From: Chryseobacterium sp. BLS98
GTDB lineage: Bacteria; Bacteroidota; Bacteroidia; Flavobacteriales; Weeksellaceae
Reading direction: 5' to 3'
Assembly: GCF_001045445.1 (NCBI RefSeq)
Contig: NZ_LFNF01000001.1
Location: 620,001-684,000 of the forward strand
DNA length: 64,000 nt
In this document: piece by piece, positions 24,168 to 33,703 of the stretch
Numbering within the stretch: the first letter of the stretch is position 1
How the letters are laid out: each line of letters starts with the position of its first letter
Program-made: the position numbers and the translations under genes
The notes under the pieces: model-generated
Database searches by the model: none
What the model saw: only the letters and a program-made list of their open reading frames with translations
Told to the model about the DNA's origin: nothing

Positions 24168-26438
24168 TTATTCTTTCGACATTGAATAAGGAAAATCTTT
24201 TTCCTGTGATCCTCTTTCTTTATTCGGTTTATTATCCATTTGGAAATCCAGTACGGCTCCATTCGTCAACTCTTTGTGGTTCAGCCAGTTTTTCGAATAT
24301 GATTGATTATTTACTTTCAATGACTTAACGTATAGATTTTCTGCACTGTTTTCCGCGGCATTTATTACAATTTTCTTGCCGTTTTCCAAATGGATTACAG
24401 CTTCTTTAAAAAGCGGCGCTCCCAAAACATATTGGTCTGTAGCTGGTGTTACGGGATAGAATCCTAAGGCAGAAAATACATACCACGCAGAAGTCTGGCC
24501 GTTATCTTCGTCCCCGCAATATCCATCCGGGGTTGCATAATAAAGCTTATCCATCACCTGTCTTGCCCAGTACTGCGTTTTGTATGGGGCACCTGCATAA
24601 TTGTACAGGTAAATCATATGTTGGATCGGCTGATTTCCGTGAGCATACTGTCCCATATTCATGATCTGCATTTCGCGGATCTCGTGAATCACACTTCCGT
24701 AATAGCTGTCATCAAATACCGGCGGAAGCGAGAATACTTCATCCAGTTTGGTTTCGAATTTCTTTTTTCCGCCCATCAACTGGGATAAACCGTCAATATC
24801 CTGGAAAACAGACCAGGTATAATGCCAGCTGTTTCCTTCGGTAAAAGCGTCACCCCATTTAAACGGATTGAATGGTGACTGAAATTTCCCATCCTTGTTT
24901 TTACCGCGCATCAGACCTGTTTGCGGATCAAACATATTTTTATAATTATACGCTCTTTTTTTATAAATATCAATTTCTGAAGCCGGTTTTCCCAATGCTT
25001 TTCCCAACTGATAAATGGCAAAATCATCGTAGGCATACTCCAGGGTTCTGGCAGCATTCTCATTAATCTTAACATCATAAGGAACGTAGCCTAAAGTATT
25101 GTAATATTCTACTCCTCTACGGCCTACAGCATCGATCGGGCCTTCATTATTGGCTCCGTGTTTTACAGCCTGCCAAAGAGTTTCTATATCGTATCCGCGA
25201 AGTCCTTTGATATAAGCATCCGCAACCACTGAAGCGGAATTGTTCCCAATCATAATATCAGAGTATCCGGGGCTGCTCCACTCCGGAAGAAATCCGCCTT
25301 CCTTATACGTATTGGCCAAACCTTCCTGCATTTCGACATTCATGCCCGGATACACAAGGTTCAGGAAAGGATAAAGAGCGCGGAAGGTATCCCAAAATCC
25401 GGTTCCTGCGAACATTTTCCCATCCAGGATTTTCCCGTTATAGGGGCTCCAGTGTTTTACTTTGTTCTGAGCATCAATCTCGTATAATTTCTGAGGAAAG
25501 AATAATGTCCTGTACAGCGAAGAATAAAAGGTCCTCATCTGCTGATCCGTACCACCTTTTACTTCAATTCTTCCCAGGGTTTTGTTCCAGATATTTTTTG
25601 CATCTGTTTTTACCTGTTCAAAATTCCTGCCTGCGATTTCCCTTTTAAGATTCAGTTCTGCCTGCTCGAAACTGATGAAAGAGGAAGCCGTTCTTGCATA
25701 AACGCTTTCTTTATTTTTTAATTTAAAACCAACAATTGCACCTGCGTGATCACTTGTGATTTCCAGCTGGTTTTTCACAAAAACACTGTCTTTCCAGGTG
25801 GTAGTCAAATCAAAATCCTTGTCAAACTGGACAACGAAATAGTTTTTGAAATTGTTATATTTCCCCCTGGAATATTTAGTGGTGTACCCAAGAATTTTTC
25901 TTTCTTTAGGAAGGATTTTGATGTAAGATCCTTTATTCAGTGCATCAATAACGATATAGGCGCTGTCTGTCTTAGGAAAATCAAATTTGAAGAAAGCTGC
26001 TCTTTCTGTAGGAGTAAGTTCTGTAGTCACATTAATGTCGGCCAGATAAACGCTGTAGCTGTAAGGCTTTGCCACCTCAGCTTTGTGGCTGAACCAACTT
26101 GCCCGTTCTTCCTCCTTAAATTTTAGTTTACCCACACCCGGCATGATCGCAAAAGCGCCGTAATCATTCATCCAGGGTGATGGCTGATGGGTTTGCTTAA
26201 AACCTTTTATTTTGTCTGCATCGTAGGTATATGCCCATCCGTCACCCATTTTCCCCGTTTGCGGAGTCCAGAGATTCATTCCCCAGGGAAGTCCTATAGC
26301 AGGATAGGTATTTCCATTGGACAAAGAAGGTTTGGACTGTGTTCCCATTAAAGGGTTCACATAATCGGCAAGAGATACTTGTTGGCCAAATGCCAAGATA
26401 TTGAATAGAATAAAAAAACTTGAGAATAAAGACTTCAT
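24168..26438 (-). CDS. GH92 alpha-mannosidase with Gln at the catalytic-acid position
   Basis: The 756-residue protein has a signal peptide (1-19), the GH92 N-terminal beta domain ('YVNPLMGTQ', 'THQPSPWMNDYG' at 83-94) and a C-terminal alpha/alpha barrel. The base region 'GDEDNGQTSAWYVFSALGF' (642-660) is intact. The usual acid motif G-[ND]-E-P reads 'GNQPIQHM', with Gln603 for Glu. In a Cellulosimicrobium GH92 the same change goes with cleavage of mannose-1-phospho-6-mannose, where phosphate leaves without acid help. It may therefore uncap phosphorylated fungal glycans. The second GH92 (33704-35944) keeps Glu. It is 4 bp after the ROK gene and is exported to the periplasm. Confidence 0.9.
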   Translation of the reverse strand: MKSLFSSFFILFNILAFGQQVSLADYVNPLMGTQSKPSLSNGNTYPAIGLPWGMNLWTPQTGKMGDGWAYTYDADKIKGFKQTHQPSPWMNDYGAFAIMPGVGKLKFKEEERASWFSHKAEVAKPYSYSVYLADINVTTELTPTERAAFFKFDFPKTDSAYIVIDALNKGSYIKILPKERKILGYTTKYSRGKYNNFKNYFVVQFDKDFDLTTTWKDSVFVKNQLEITSDHAGAIVGFKLKNKESVYARTASSFISFEQAELNLKREIAGRNFEQVKTDAKNIWNKTLGRIEVKGGTDQQMRTFYSSLYRTLFFPQKLYEIDAQNKVKHWSPYNGKILDGKMFAGTGFWDTFRALYPFLNLVYPGMNVEMQEGLANTYKEGGFLPEWSSPGYSDIMIGNNSASVVADAYIKGLRGYDIETLWQAVKHGANNEGPIDAVGRRGVEYYNTLGYVPYDVKINENAARTLEYAYDDFAIYQLGKALGKPASEIDIYKKRAYNYKNMFDPQTGLMRGKNKDGKFQSPFNPFKWGDAFTEGNSWHYTWSVFQDIDGLSQLMGGKKKFETKLDEVFSLPPVFDDSYYGSVIHEIREMQIMNMGQYAHGNQPIQHMIYLYNYAGAPYKTQYWARQVMDKLYYATPDGYCGDEDNGQTSAWYVFSALGFYPVTPATDQYVLGAPLFKEAVIHLENGKKIVINAAENSAENLYVKSLKVNNQSYSKNWLNHKELTNGAVLDFQMDNKPNKERGSQEKDFPYSMSKE

Positions 26439-26442
26439 GATA

Positions 26443-27318
26443 TCATTTTGTTAAATTGATCCTGGCTTTCTTCAAAGCATACCCTGCAGCACCAAGAATA
26501 GCCGCATCTTCAAAAATAGCAGAAATTTTAATAGGAAGATTGATTTTATGCTCTGCTAAGTGCTGATTTAACCTCCTTTTAAAGTAAGGATATATTTTTG
26601 CAATATTTCCGCCTATGACAAGTACTTCAGGATTGTAATCCTTTACGTATTTCACTATAAATTCGGCAAAGGAATCTGCATAGTCGTTAAATATTCTGGT
26701 TTGTATCTCTTCGGGCTGATCCAATAAATCTTTGGTTCCGGATATGGTTCCACCGGTCAAAGCAGCATACTGATTAACGAACCAGCGTGTTGCCAGGTAA
26801 TCTTCACAGATAGAATCTTTGAAAGGCGAGTCCCATAAATCTTCGTCCGAAGCTGTTTCTCCATTATAGAAAGCTGTTCCCAAACCTGTTCCAAGGGTTA
26901 CCCCAAAAATCTTATGATATTCCTGTACGCAACCGCCAAAAACTTCTCCTTCAAGAAAGGCTCCGGCGTCATTCACAAAATGAATCTGATCCGGGGAAAC
27001 TGAAAGTCTTTGGGCTAATTCTTCTTTAATATTAACTTTATAAATATCAATAAATTTTCCCTGCTGCATCAGCGATATTCCATTTTCATAATCGAAAGGG
27101 CCCGGCATGGCTATACCGATCAGAAGCTCATTTCTGACAAGATTATGGATCACCTTTTCAATGGCTGAAATCCAGGCAGAAAAAATGGTTTCCCGTGCCT
27201 CGAAGGAGTCAACATGTTCTCTTACATAGGTAGAACTGATAATTTCACGTTTTTCAGGATCAACCTGCGCCATGGTGATGTGCGAACCGCCGATGTCTAT
27301 TCCTACTATATTCTGCAT
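26443..27318 (-). CDS. ROK-family sugar kinase
   Basis: The 291-residue protein has the actin-like kinase fold: 'GIDIGGSHIT' (6-15, phosphate loop), 'GIAMPGPFDYENGI', 'FVNDAGAFLEGE' (catalytic Asp in ND) and 'GVTLGTGLGTAF'. The zinc motif CxCGxxGCxE of many ROK kinases is missing ('DSICEDYLATRWF' stands there), as in some Bacteroidota glucokinase-like members. There is no HTH, so it is a kinase and not a repressor. Within this locus it would phosphorylate released mannose or GlcNAc. It is cytosolic. It is 4 bp upstream of the first GH92 gene. Confidence 0.88.
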   Translation of the reverse strand: MQNIVGIDIGGSHITMAQVDPEKREIISSTYVREHVDSFEARETIFSAWISAIEKVIHNLVRNELLIGIAMPGPFDYENGISLMQQGKFIDIYKVNIKEELAQRLSVSPDQIHFVNDAGAFLEGEVFGGCVQEYHKIFGVTLGTGLGTAFYNGETASDEDLWDSPFKDSICEDYLATRWFVNQYAALTGGTISGTKDLLDQPEEIQTRIFNDYADSFAEFIVKYVKDYNPEVLVIGGNIAKIYPYFKRRLNQHLAEHKINLPIKISAIFEDAAILGAAGYALKKARINLTK

Positions 27319-27365
27319 TATATTCTTTCTTTATGTTCTGTAAATTATTCTTTTTCATTAAAAGA

Positions 27366-27398
27366 GACAGACAGGAAAGTAATGACTCCCCGTCTGCC
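27366..27398 (-). terminator. Possible terminator after the first endoglycosidase gene
   Basis: The arms gacagac (27366-27372) and gtctgcc (27392-27398) form a 7-bp stem with one G-T pair. On the minus strand a T-rich tail follows. It lies 58 bp past the GH18 stop, before the ROK gene. Confidence 0.4.
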
Positions 27399-27456
27399 AT
27401 CCTAAAATCCCCTAATTTTATTTTTACTTTTTATACGCCTTTTGAGGATTCAATTT

Positions 27457-29871
27457 TTATTCTATGATCACCTTCCCTGAAGATTTTATCTTACTGTCTT
27501 TTGAATTTATTTTATAGATATAAGTTCCTGCAGATAAATTCCCGGTACTGATCAGTATATCATTTTTATCAATTTTCCGGTTGATGATTAACTTTCCCGC
27601 CATATCATACAATGCAATTTCGCTGACTGTGTTATCTTTAATAGTAAAGTGAATATCATTTCCTTTTTTAACCGGATTGGGATAGGCAAAAACTGTATTA
27701 TTTTTTTCTGAATCAATATCTTTCGTGGAAAGCGCAACAGCACAGGCTACATCTGTTCTCCAGTTTGTCGCTGACATATTGACCAGAGTTGCAAAATGAG
27801 TATTTACCGTAGCGTCCAAAGCCCCGTTTCCGCTGCCTTCGTTCATTTTCCAGTTGGCTTCAAGATTGGGAGAGTTAGCCGGAACATTGCAATTATTAGC
27901 AAGAATTTCGGAAGACGTCAAGGCTCTTTTCCAAACTCTGAATTCATCCAGAAATCCGTTAAGGGTACGGGAATTGTCATAATTCCTGGCCAGATAAAGA
28001 ATCCCGTTGGCTGTAAAATTTCCGGAAGCCGCTACACTGGCATCAAGCACCCCGTTGATATAAATTTTCATGGTTGATCCATCGTAGGTTGCAGCTACGT
28101 GATTCCATGTATTAGTTGTCAATGCTGAAACACTGTTAAGTTTTACCTGAGCAGATCCGAAACTTAATATAAACTGCAGTTTGTTATTGGCCAGATTTCC
28201 GTCTCCAAACCTCAGCATTGCAGAATTACTATCGCCTACTTCAATTCCGATTACCGAGGAAATATAGGGAAATGCTGTTTTAAAAGCATTTACTTTTACC
28301 CAGCCTTCGAACGTTATGGCATTACCGCTAAGATTAAACTGCCCTGCATTCAGGTAGTTTGTGCTTCCGTTAAAAGAAAGAGATCTTGCCCCCGGGCTCT
28401 GAACAGGTGTAAAGCCACTGTTGAAAGAGGCATCAGCAGTATATGAACTGCTGTTTGTTGCGCTGCATACTGCCTGTACTCTCCAGACATAATTGGTATT
28501 TTCCGTTAATCCGGAAAGTGTATAGTAAGTTGAAGAGATATTCTGAACATCAATCCAGGTGCTTGCAGCAGCTGTTTTGTACTGCAGATTGTATGAAGAT
28601 GCCCCTGGTACAATATCCCAGGACACTTTTGTTGTAGCTCCCAAAAAGCCCTCAGATTTTACTCCGGACGGCGTGGCGCACCCGTTTCCCGAATTAAATC
28701 TCGGGGCAAAAATGTAAGTACTTTTTAGTGTTGCCGAGCAGTTAGACTGTATTCTCCAGTCATAGTCTGTATTTAGAGTGAGGTTATTAACTGTGATATT
28801 GCTTCCTGTATAGTTGCTTGCAATATTGGTCCAGGTGGTTGAATTAGCCGGTTTATAATCAATATTATAAGTCTGTGAGCCATTGACTGTCCAGTTTAGT
28901 TTGGCTGAAGTACCTGTAATATTTGTAGCTTCAAGTCCCAGTGGCGGATTACAGGTATCTCCCTGTGTCCAGGAGTAAAGAGGACCGGTAAGCAGCGTAT
29001 TTTCAGTGTAGAGAATATTTGATCCTGTACTCAGGTAACTTGCATTGTCAACTCCATTAAGATCGTACCACATGAATACGCCGTAACCATCATTTTTGGT
29101 ATTGGTTGCCAGCGTGGTAAGTGTAGCGGCAGAAGTGGATTGAGGGTTAGAATTGCGGATCCATGTAGCCGCAGCCGAAAGCTTGGCATTGGTAAGAGGC
29201 GGTACTGAAGGTGCACTGTAAGTTCCATAGTAAGGATTCCAACTGTAATTGATATAATTTCCGGCTGCATCACCGTTGTAGCTTTGTCTTGACGTTGCGG
29301 GCCCCAGGTAATAAAAAGTGATTAATTTATCCGGCATTGCAGCTTTGAGTTCCTGTAAAAGCATTACAAAAGAACTGGAGTTGGGCTGCCCGGTTCCGTT
29401 GTTTCCATAGTCTGCATATTCGTCATCCAGATCAATACCATCCAGACCGTAAGTGTACACTGTATGTGCAAGCTGCAGGGCAAAATCTTTTGCGGCTTCC
29501 CTGTTCGGGAAATTTGAAATTCCGGCTCCCTGATGGTTTCCGAGGATGTCCAGAAGTACCTTAATTCCTTTTTGCTGCAGAGGTCTTACATAAGTGTTCA
29601 CATCATTCAACACTTTTGTCACGTTATTGTTATTGGCAATGTAAGCCCTGTTTTTGGAGACATCATAATTGATATTGGCAGCAAAAATAATGGCAACATC
29701 AAAAAGCTGCCTGTTCGTATTCTGCAAAGTATACGATCCTGCATTCAGCATATTATTATTGTTCACTTCTACATAGCAGACTCCCACAGGATTGAGCTGC
29801 TGGGCTTTAAGTATGGATGCCCCTTGAACGACCAGTAAGATCAGGGCGGTAAGAATAGATTTTTTTTTCAT
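27457..29871 (-). CDS. Secreted GH18 endo-beta-N-acetylglucosaminidase, two FN3 domains, LamG and T9SS tail
   Basis: The 804-residue protein begins with a signal peptide (about 1-23). The GH18 domain (about 27-300) aligns by eye with Endo F1/H: 'FAANINYD', 'KGIKVLLDILGNHQGAGISN' and the catalytic 'DGIDLDDE' (144-151, acid Glu151). Two fibronectin-III domains (about 305-395, 398-485), a LamG-like lectin domain (about 495-670) and a type A T9SS sorting domain (about 725-804) follow. It should cut between the two core GlcNAc of high-mannose N-glycans at the cell surface or outside the cell. The next gene upstream is a paralogue with one FN3 domain. Confidence 0.9.
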   Translation of the reverse strand: MKKKSILTALILLVVQGASILKAQQLNPVGVCYVEVNNNNMLNAGSYTLQNTNRQLFDVAIIFAANINYDVSKNRAYIANNNNVTKVLNDVNTYVRPLQQKGIKVLLDILGNHQGAGISNFPNREAAKDFALQLAHTVYTYGLDGIDLDDEYADYGNNGTGQPNSSSFVMLLQELKAAMPDKLITFYYLGPATSRQSYNGDAAGNYINYSWNPYYGTYSAPSVPPLTNAKLSAAATWIRNSNPQSTSAATLTTLATNTKNDGYGVFMWYDLNGVDNASYLSTGSNILYTENTLLTGPLYSWTQGDTCNPPLGLEATNITGTSAKLNWTVNGSQTYNIDYKPANSTTWTNIASNYTGSNITVNNLTLNTDYDWRIQSNCSATLKSTYIFAPRFNSGNGCATPSGVKSEGFLGATTKVSWDIVPGASSYNLQYKTAAASTWIDVQNISSTYYTLSGLTENTNYVWRVQAVCSATNSSSYTADASFNSGFTPVQSPGARSLSFNGSTNYLNAGQFNLSGNAITFEGWVKVNAFKTAFPYISSVIGIEVGDSNSAMLRFGDGNLANNKLQFILSFGSAQVKLNSVSALTTNTWNHVAATYDGSTMKIYINGVLDASVAASGNFTANGILYLARNYDNSRTLNGFLDEFRVWKRALTSSEILANNCNVPANSPNLEANWKMNEGSGNGALDATVNTHFATLVNMSATNWRTDVACAVALSTKDIDSEKNNTVFAYPNPVKKGNDIHFTIKDNTVSEIALYDMAGKLIINRKIDKNDILISTGNLSAGTYIYKINSKDSKIKSSGKVIIE

Positions 29872-29896
29872 AGTATTAATTTAGTTTTGGTAAAAC

Positions 29897-29916
29897 CACC
29901 GGGCCTGAGCCCGGTG
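29897..29916 (-). terminator. Hairpin after the second endoglycosidase gene
   Basis: A perfect GC-rich 8-bp stem (caccgggc / gcccggtg) with loop CTGA lies between the two GH18 genes, 11 bp past the stop of the upstream one. On the minus strand only TTTT follows, so it may be an attenuator that lowers expression of the second copy. Confidence 0.55.
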
Positions 29917-29926
29917 ATGGTGATTC

Positions 29927-32062
29927 TTATTTTATAATTAATTTTTCAGTCTGCTTAAGGCTTCCGTTCTGAGATTCAAATTGAATAATATAATTTCCTT
30001 CTTTAAGCCTTGAAAGGTCATACTGCTGATCTCCTGTATTGATTGTTTGTGTTTCCAGAGGATTACCGGTAAGGCTATATACCGTTAGTTTTCCTTTGTT
30101 ATATTCTTCCGGAACTGAAACTGTAAATGGTGAAGATTTGCTTGCAGGGTTCGGGTATAATTTCACCTGCTTTTTAGCTGTAACCTCTTCCAGGATTGTT
30201 GCATTTTGATTTCTTGCTGCCGCAGAGCCTGCCGGACATGGTATATCTGTTCCCCAGTTGGACGCATCCACTCCCGTTAATGTCAGAGTAATTCCGTTTC
30301 CTGAGCTGTCCTGAACAGATGAACCGCTTCCTTCGTTAAATTTCCAGTAAGCGGCAAGAGAAGTCGCCGGAAGTGTGACATTGCACATATTCTGGCTGAT
30401 TTCTGTCTGACTTAATGCTCTTTTCCAAACACGTACCTCATCTACTTTACCATTGAAATTCCTTGATGTATTATACAAATATCCTACATTGAATGCTCCA
30501 TTAGAGTTCACACTTCCCGTCTGGGATTTGCTTGCATCAAGAACTCCATTGATATAAATTTTCATTGATGAGCCATCATAGGTTGCCGCAACATGATACC
30601 ATGTATTGGCATTCAAAGCTGTATTGGCAGTTAGTTTTTGCTGTACATTATTGATACTTACCACAAACTGAAGCTTATTGTTGGCAATATTGGCATCGCC
30701 CAGTCTTAAAAACGCAGAATTGCTGTCGCTTACCTCCGTTCCCCAAAGAGACGAAATATAAGGTGATGCAGATTTAAAAGAAGATGGTTTTATCCAGCCT
30801 TCCATTGATAATGCAGATCCGCTTAGATTAATGTTTCCCGCTGCACCTGATTCTGTGCTTCCGTCAAGTGAAAGAGAAGTGGATCCCGAAGGAGCTGTTC
30901 CTGTCCCGCTGTTGAATCTCGGGGCAAACATATAGGTACTTTTTACACTGCAATTGGTTCTGATTCTCCAGTCGTATTCCGTATTGGCTGTTAATCCTGA
31001 GATGGTTACGGAAGTAGCAGTGGTAGCTGTTGCAGCGTTCGTCCATGTAGCAGAAGTAGCAAGCTTATAATCTACATCATAGGTGCTGGTTCCTACTGCT
31101 GACCAGTTTAATTTTGCACTTGTTCCTGTAAGGTTACTTGTAAATAATCCGATCGGGGCATCACAATTGGTTCCCTGCGTCCATGACTGTAAAGCAGTGC
31201 TTAAGATAGTCTGTTCTCCGTATAATGTCTGTGTTCCGGCTGAAAGCTGTGATGTTTCATTGGTTCCGTGGAGGTCATACCACATAAATACTCCGTATCC
31301 GCCATTCTTCGTCTGGGTAGCCAGGCTGGTTGTAGTGGAATTGGAAGTATTTCCAAGCCATACGGCTGCCGGAGAAATCTGTGCATTGGTAAGAGGCGGT
31401 ACGTTTGGTGCAGAGAAAGTTCCATAATTGGCATTCCAGCTGTAGTTGACATAATCTCCCACTCTGAGTCCGTTCCATGAAAGTCTTGAAGCTGCCGGAC
31501 CATAATAATAAAAAGTAATCATTTTATCCGGCAATAGGGCCTTTAATTCCTGTACAAGCATCACAAAAGAACTTGTATTGGGCTGGCCGGTGCCGTTTTG
31601 TCCGTAATCCGAATATTCATCGTCAAAGTCGATTCCGTCCAGACCATAAGTATTTACAGTATGGGCAAGCTGTTGGGCAAAATCTCTCGCCGATTCACGG
31701 GTCGGAAAATTACAAATACCTGCTCCCTGATGGTTCCCCAAAATAGTCAGCACTACCTTCATCCCTTTTGCCTGAAGGGGCTTTATGTAGGTATCTGCAT
31801 TGGTGAGCACTTTTGTAACGTTATTGTTACAGTACAGGTAAGGTCTGCCTCTGCCCGTATCATAATTGATATTGGCGGCAAAAATATTGACGACATTAAA
31901 CAAATATTTACCTGATGTCTGCAGTTTGTATGAACCGGCATTCAGGATATTATTGTTGTTTACCTCCACATAGCATATTCCCGTAGGATTAAGCTGCTGC
32001 GCATTCAGCACAGGAATTGCATGAATGATCATTACGATCAACATAGTAATGGCTTTTTTCAT
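29927..32062 (-). CDS. Secreted GH18 endo-beta-N-acetylglucosaminidase, one FN3 domain, LamG and T9SS tail
   Basis: This 711-residue paralogue of the gene at 27457 has a signal peptide (about 1-21), GH18 with 'DGIDFDDE' (142-149, acid Glu149) and 'LTILGNHQGAGICNFP', one FN3 domain (about 305-395), a LamG-like domain (about 410-590) and a type A T9SS tail. It lacks the second FN3 domain. The ATG at 32062 was chosen over 32116 because the 18 upstream residues are charged and not signal-like. The two copies are in tandem, so one arose by duplication. They may differ in glycan or protein preference, a point not visible in sequence. Confidence 0.9.
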   Translation of the reverse strand: MKKAITMLIVMIIHAIPVLNAQQLNPTGICYVEVNNNNILNAGSYKLQTSGKYLFNVVNIFAANINYDTGRGRPYLYCNNNVTKVLTNADTYIKPLQAKGMKVVLTILGNHQGAGICNFPTRESARDFAQQLAHTVNTYGLDGIDFDDEYSDYGQNGTGQPNTSSFVMLVQELKALLPDKMITFYYYGPAASRLSWNGLRVGDYVNYSWNANYGTFSAPNVPPLTNAQISPAAVWLGNTSNSTTTSLATQTKNGGYGVFMWYDLHGTNETSQLSAGTQTLYGEQTILSTALQSWTQGTNCDAPIGLFTSNLTGTSAKLNWSAVGTSTYDVDYKLATSATWTNAATATTATSVTISGLTANTEYDWRIRTNCSVKSTYMFAPRFNSGTGTAPSGSTSLSLDGSTESGAAGNINLSGSALSMEGWIKPSSFKSASPYISSLWGTEVSDSNSAFLRLGDANIANNKLQFVVSINNVQQKLTANTALNANTWYHVAATYDGSSMKIYINGVLDASKSQTGSVNSNGAFNVGYLYNTSRNFNGKVDEVRVWKRALSQTEISQNMCNVTLPATSLAAYWKFNEGSGSSVQDSSGNGITLTLTGVDASNWGTDIPCPAGSAAARNQNATILEEVTAKKQVKLYPNPASKSSPFTVSVPEEYNKGKLTVYSLTGNPLETQTINTGDQQYDLSRLKEGNYIIQFESQNGSLKQTEKLIIK

Positions 32063-32243
32063 AATGTTTTTTTTAAGTTGTTTAATGTATTTATATCTAT
32101 TCATCCTCTCCGGCAATGAAGAAAATGACCAGCTGCTGGCCGAAAAATTTCATACGGAACTCCTTCAATGAAATTTTTGTAAAACACTGAAACTAAAAAA
32201 ACGGGAATAAAGGGTATGCTGCTACCTGCTGCAAATATCGAAT

Positions 32244-33671
32244 CTAAGTCAGTAAATCCTGATTCTCGTTAAAGGTTTTCCATAACAATTCTCCAAATAA
32301 TGTATTGGCCCAGGCAAACCATTCTCTGGTAAATTTTTTATCGTTATCCTTGTGGAAGGATTCATGCATAAATCCTGTTCCGCCATGGGTTTTCTGTAAT
32401 GTTTCTATGCACCATCTGATCTCCTTCTTATCGTTGGAAGTAAGCGCTTTCATGATGATACTCATCGGCCAGATCATATCAAGCCCAATATGTGGTCCGC
32501 CGATTCCTTCCGCCAGCTTTCCTTTGAAGAAAAACGGGTTGTCCTTTGACCAGACGTATTTCCTGGTATTCAGATAAACGGGATCGTCTGCTTTTACCGC
32601 ATCCAGATAGGGTAATCCAAGCAGGCTCGGACAGTTGGCATCATCCATCAGGTTGTAGCTTCCAAATCCGTTGGTTTCAAAAGCGTATATTTTTCCATGT
32701 TGCGGATGATCATAGATTCCATATTTTTTAATGGCCGCATCCACCTCATCGGCAAGGCTATTCAGCTGCTGAGCCAGCTTCTGGTCATTCTTGATCTTTG
32801 AAACCATTTCTGCTGCCTGGCGTAAACTTATAACAGCAAATAAATTGGATGGTATGAGAAAAGCATAGATGGTCGCATCATCACTTGGACGGAACATGGA
32901 ATTGATCAATCCAACAGGGTTTGTTGGGTAGCCGTAGCCTCCCATCGGAATTCCGTCTGTAGCCCAGGCTGTGGTACGCTCGAATTTGTATGGCCCCAAG
33001 TCTGTTTTCCTCTGCTGTTCTTTAAAAGTCTGTAGAGTAAGCTTGATACCTTGTAACCAATTGCTGTCAAACGGTTTTGTATCCCCTGTTGTTTTCCAGA
33101 AGTGATAGGCCAGACGGATAGGATAGCAAAGTGAATCTATTTCCCATTTTCTTTCATGGATGCCGGGTTTCATATCCGTATGATCATATTCTTTCCATTT
33201 GCTTATTTTGTTTTCATCGTTATAAAAAGCATTGGCATATGGATCTTTCAGAATGAATTCTGTCTGTTTGTGAATAACTCCCGAGATCAGTCTGTGAAGT
33301 TTTTCATCTTTTTTTGAGAACTGCAGATAAGGAAAAACCTGTGCAGAGCTGTCACGAAGCCACATGGCATCAATATCTCCTGTAATAACATAAGTATCCG
33401 GAGCTCCATTTATTTCTTTATAAAAAACAGTGGTATCTAAAGTATTGGGAAAACAGTTTTCGAAGAGCCAGACAAGTTCTTTATTTTTTACTTTCTTTTT
33501 AAAGGCCGAAATTGCATTTTCTACCGCTTCACTGGTAAAATGTCTTTTATCTTTAGGAACGCGGACAACAGGGAAATCTTTCGTACCCAGCGTTTTTGCA
33601 AAAACATTCTGAGTAAAGAATAATCCAGCTCCAGCCAGTGCACTTGTCTTTATAAAGTTTCTCCTTTCCAT
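32244..33671 (-). CDS. GH125 exo-alpha-1,6-mannosidase
   Basis: The 475-residue protein has a Tat-like signal ('ERRNFIKTSALAGAG') and the (alpha/alpha)6 barrel of GH125: 'DIDAMWLRDSSAQVFPYL' (99-116), 'WEIDSLCYPIRLAYHFW' (176-192, acid Asp179 by motif), 'ERTTAWATDGIPMGGYGYPTN' and 'GTGFMHESFHKD' with a probable base Glu437. GH125 enzymes remove alpha-1,6-mannose without a metal. This would remove the alpha-1,6 arm of the N-glycan core after GH92 enzymes trim alpha-1,2 and alpha-1,3 residues. It is periplasmic, 32 bp after the GH92 gene. Confidence 0.92.
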   Translation of the reverse strand: MERRNFIKTSALAGAGLFFTQNVFAKTLGTKDFPVVRVPKDKRHFTSEAVENAISAFKKKVKNKELVWLFENCFPNTLDTTVFYKEINGAPDTYVITGDIDAMWLRDSSAQVFPYLQFSKKDEKLHRLISGVIHKQTEFILKDPYANAFYNDENKISKWKEYDHTDMKPGIHERKWEIDSLCYPIRLAYHFWKTTGDTKPFDSNWLQGIKLTLQTFKEQQRKTDLGPYKFERTTAWATDGIPMGGYGYPTNPVGLINSMFRPSDDATIYAFLIPSNLFAVISLRQAAEMVSKIKNDQKLAQQLNSLADEVDAAIKKYGIYDHPQHGKIYAFETNGFGSYNLMDDANCPSLLGLPYLDAVKADDPVYLNTRKYVWSKDNPFFFKGKLAEGIGGPHIGLDMIWPMSIIMKALTSNDKKEIRWCIETLQKTHGGTGFMHESFHKDNDKKFTREWFAWANTLFGELLWKTFNENQDLLT

Positions 33672-33703
33672 TATACTTTTTATTTCTTTAATTTTTTATT
33701 GAT

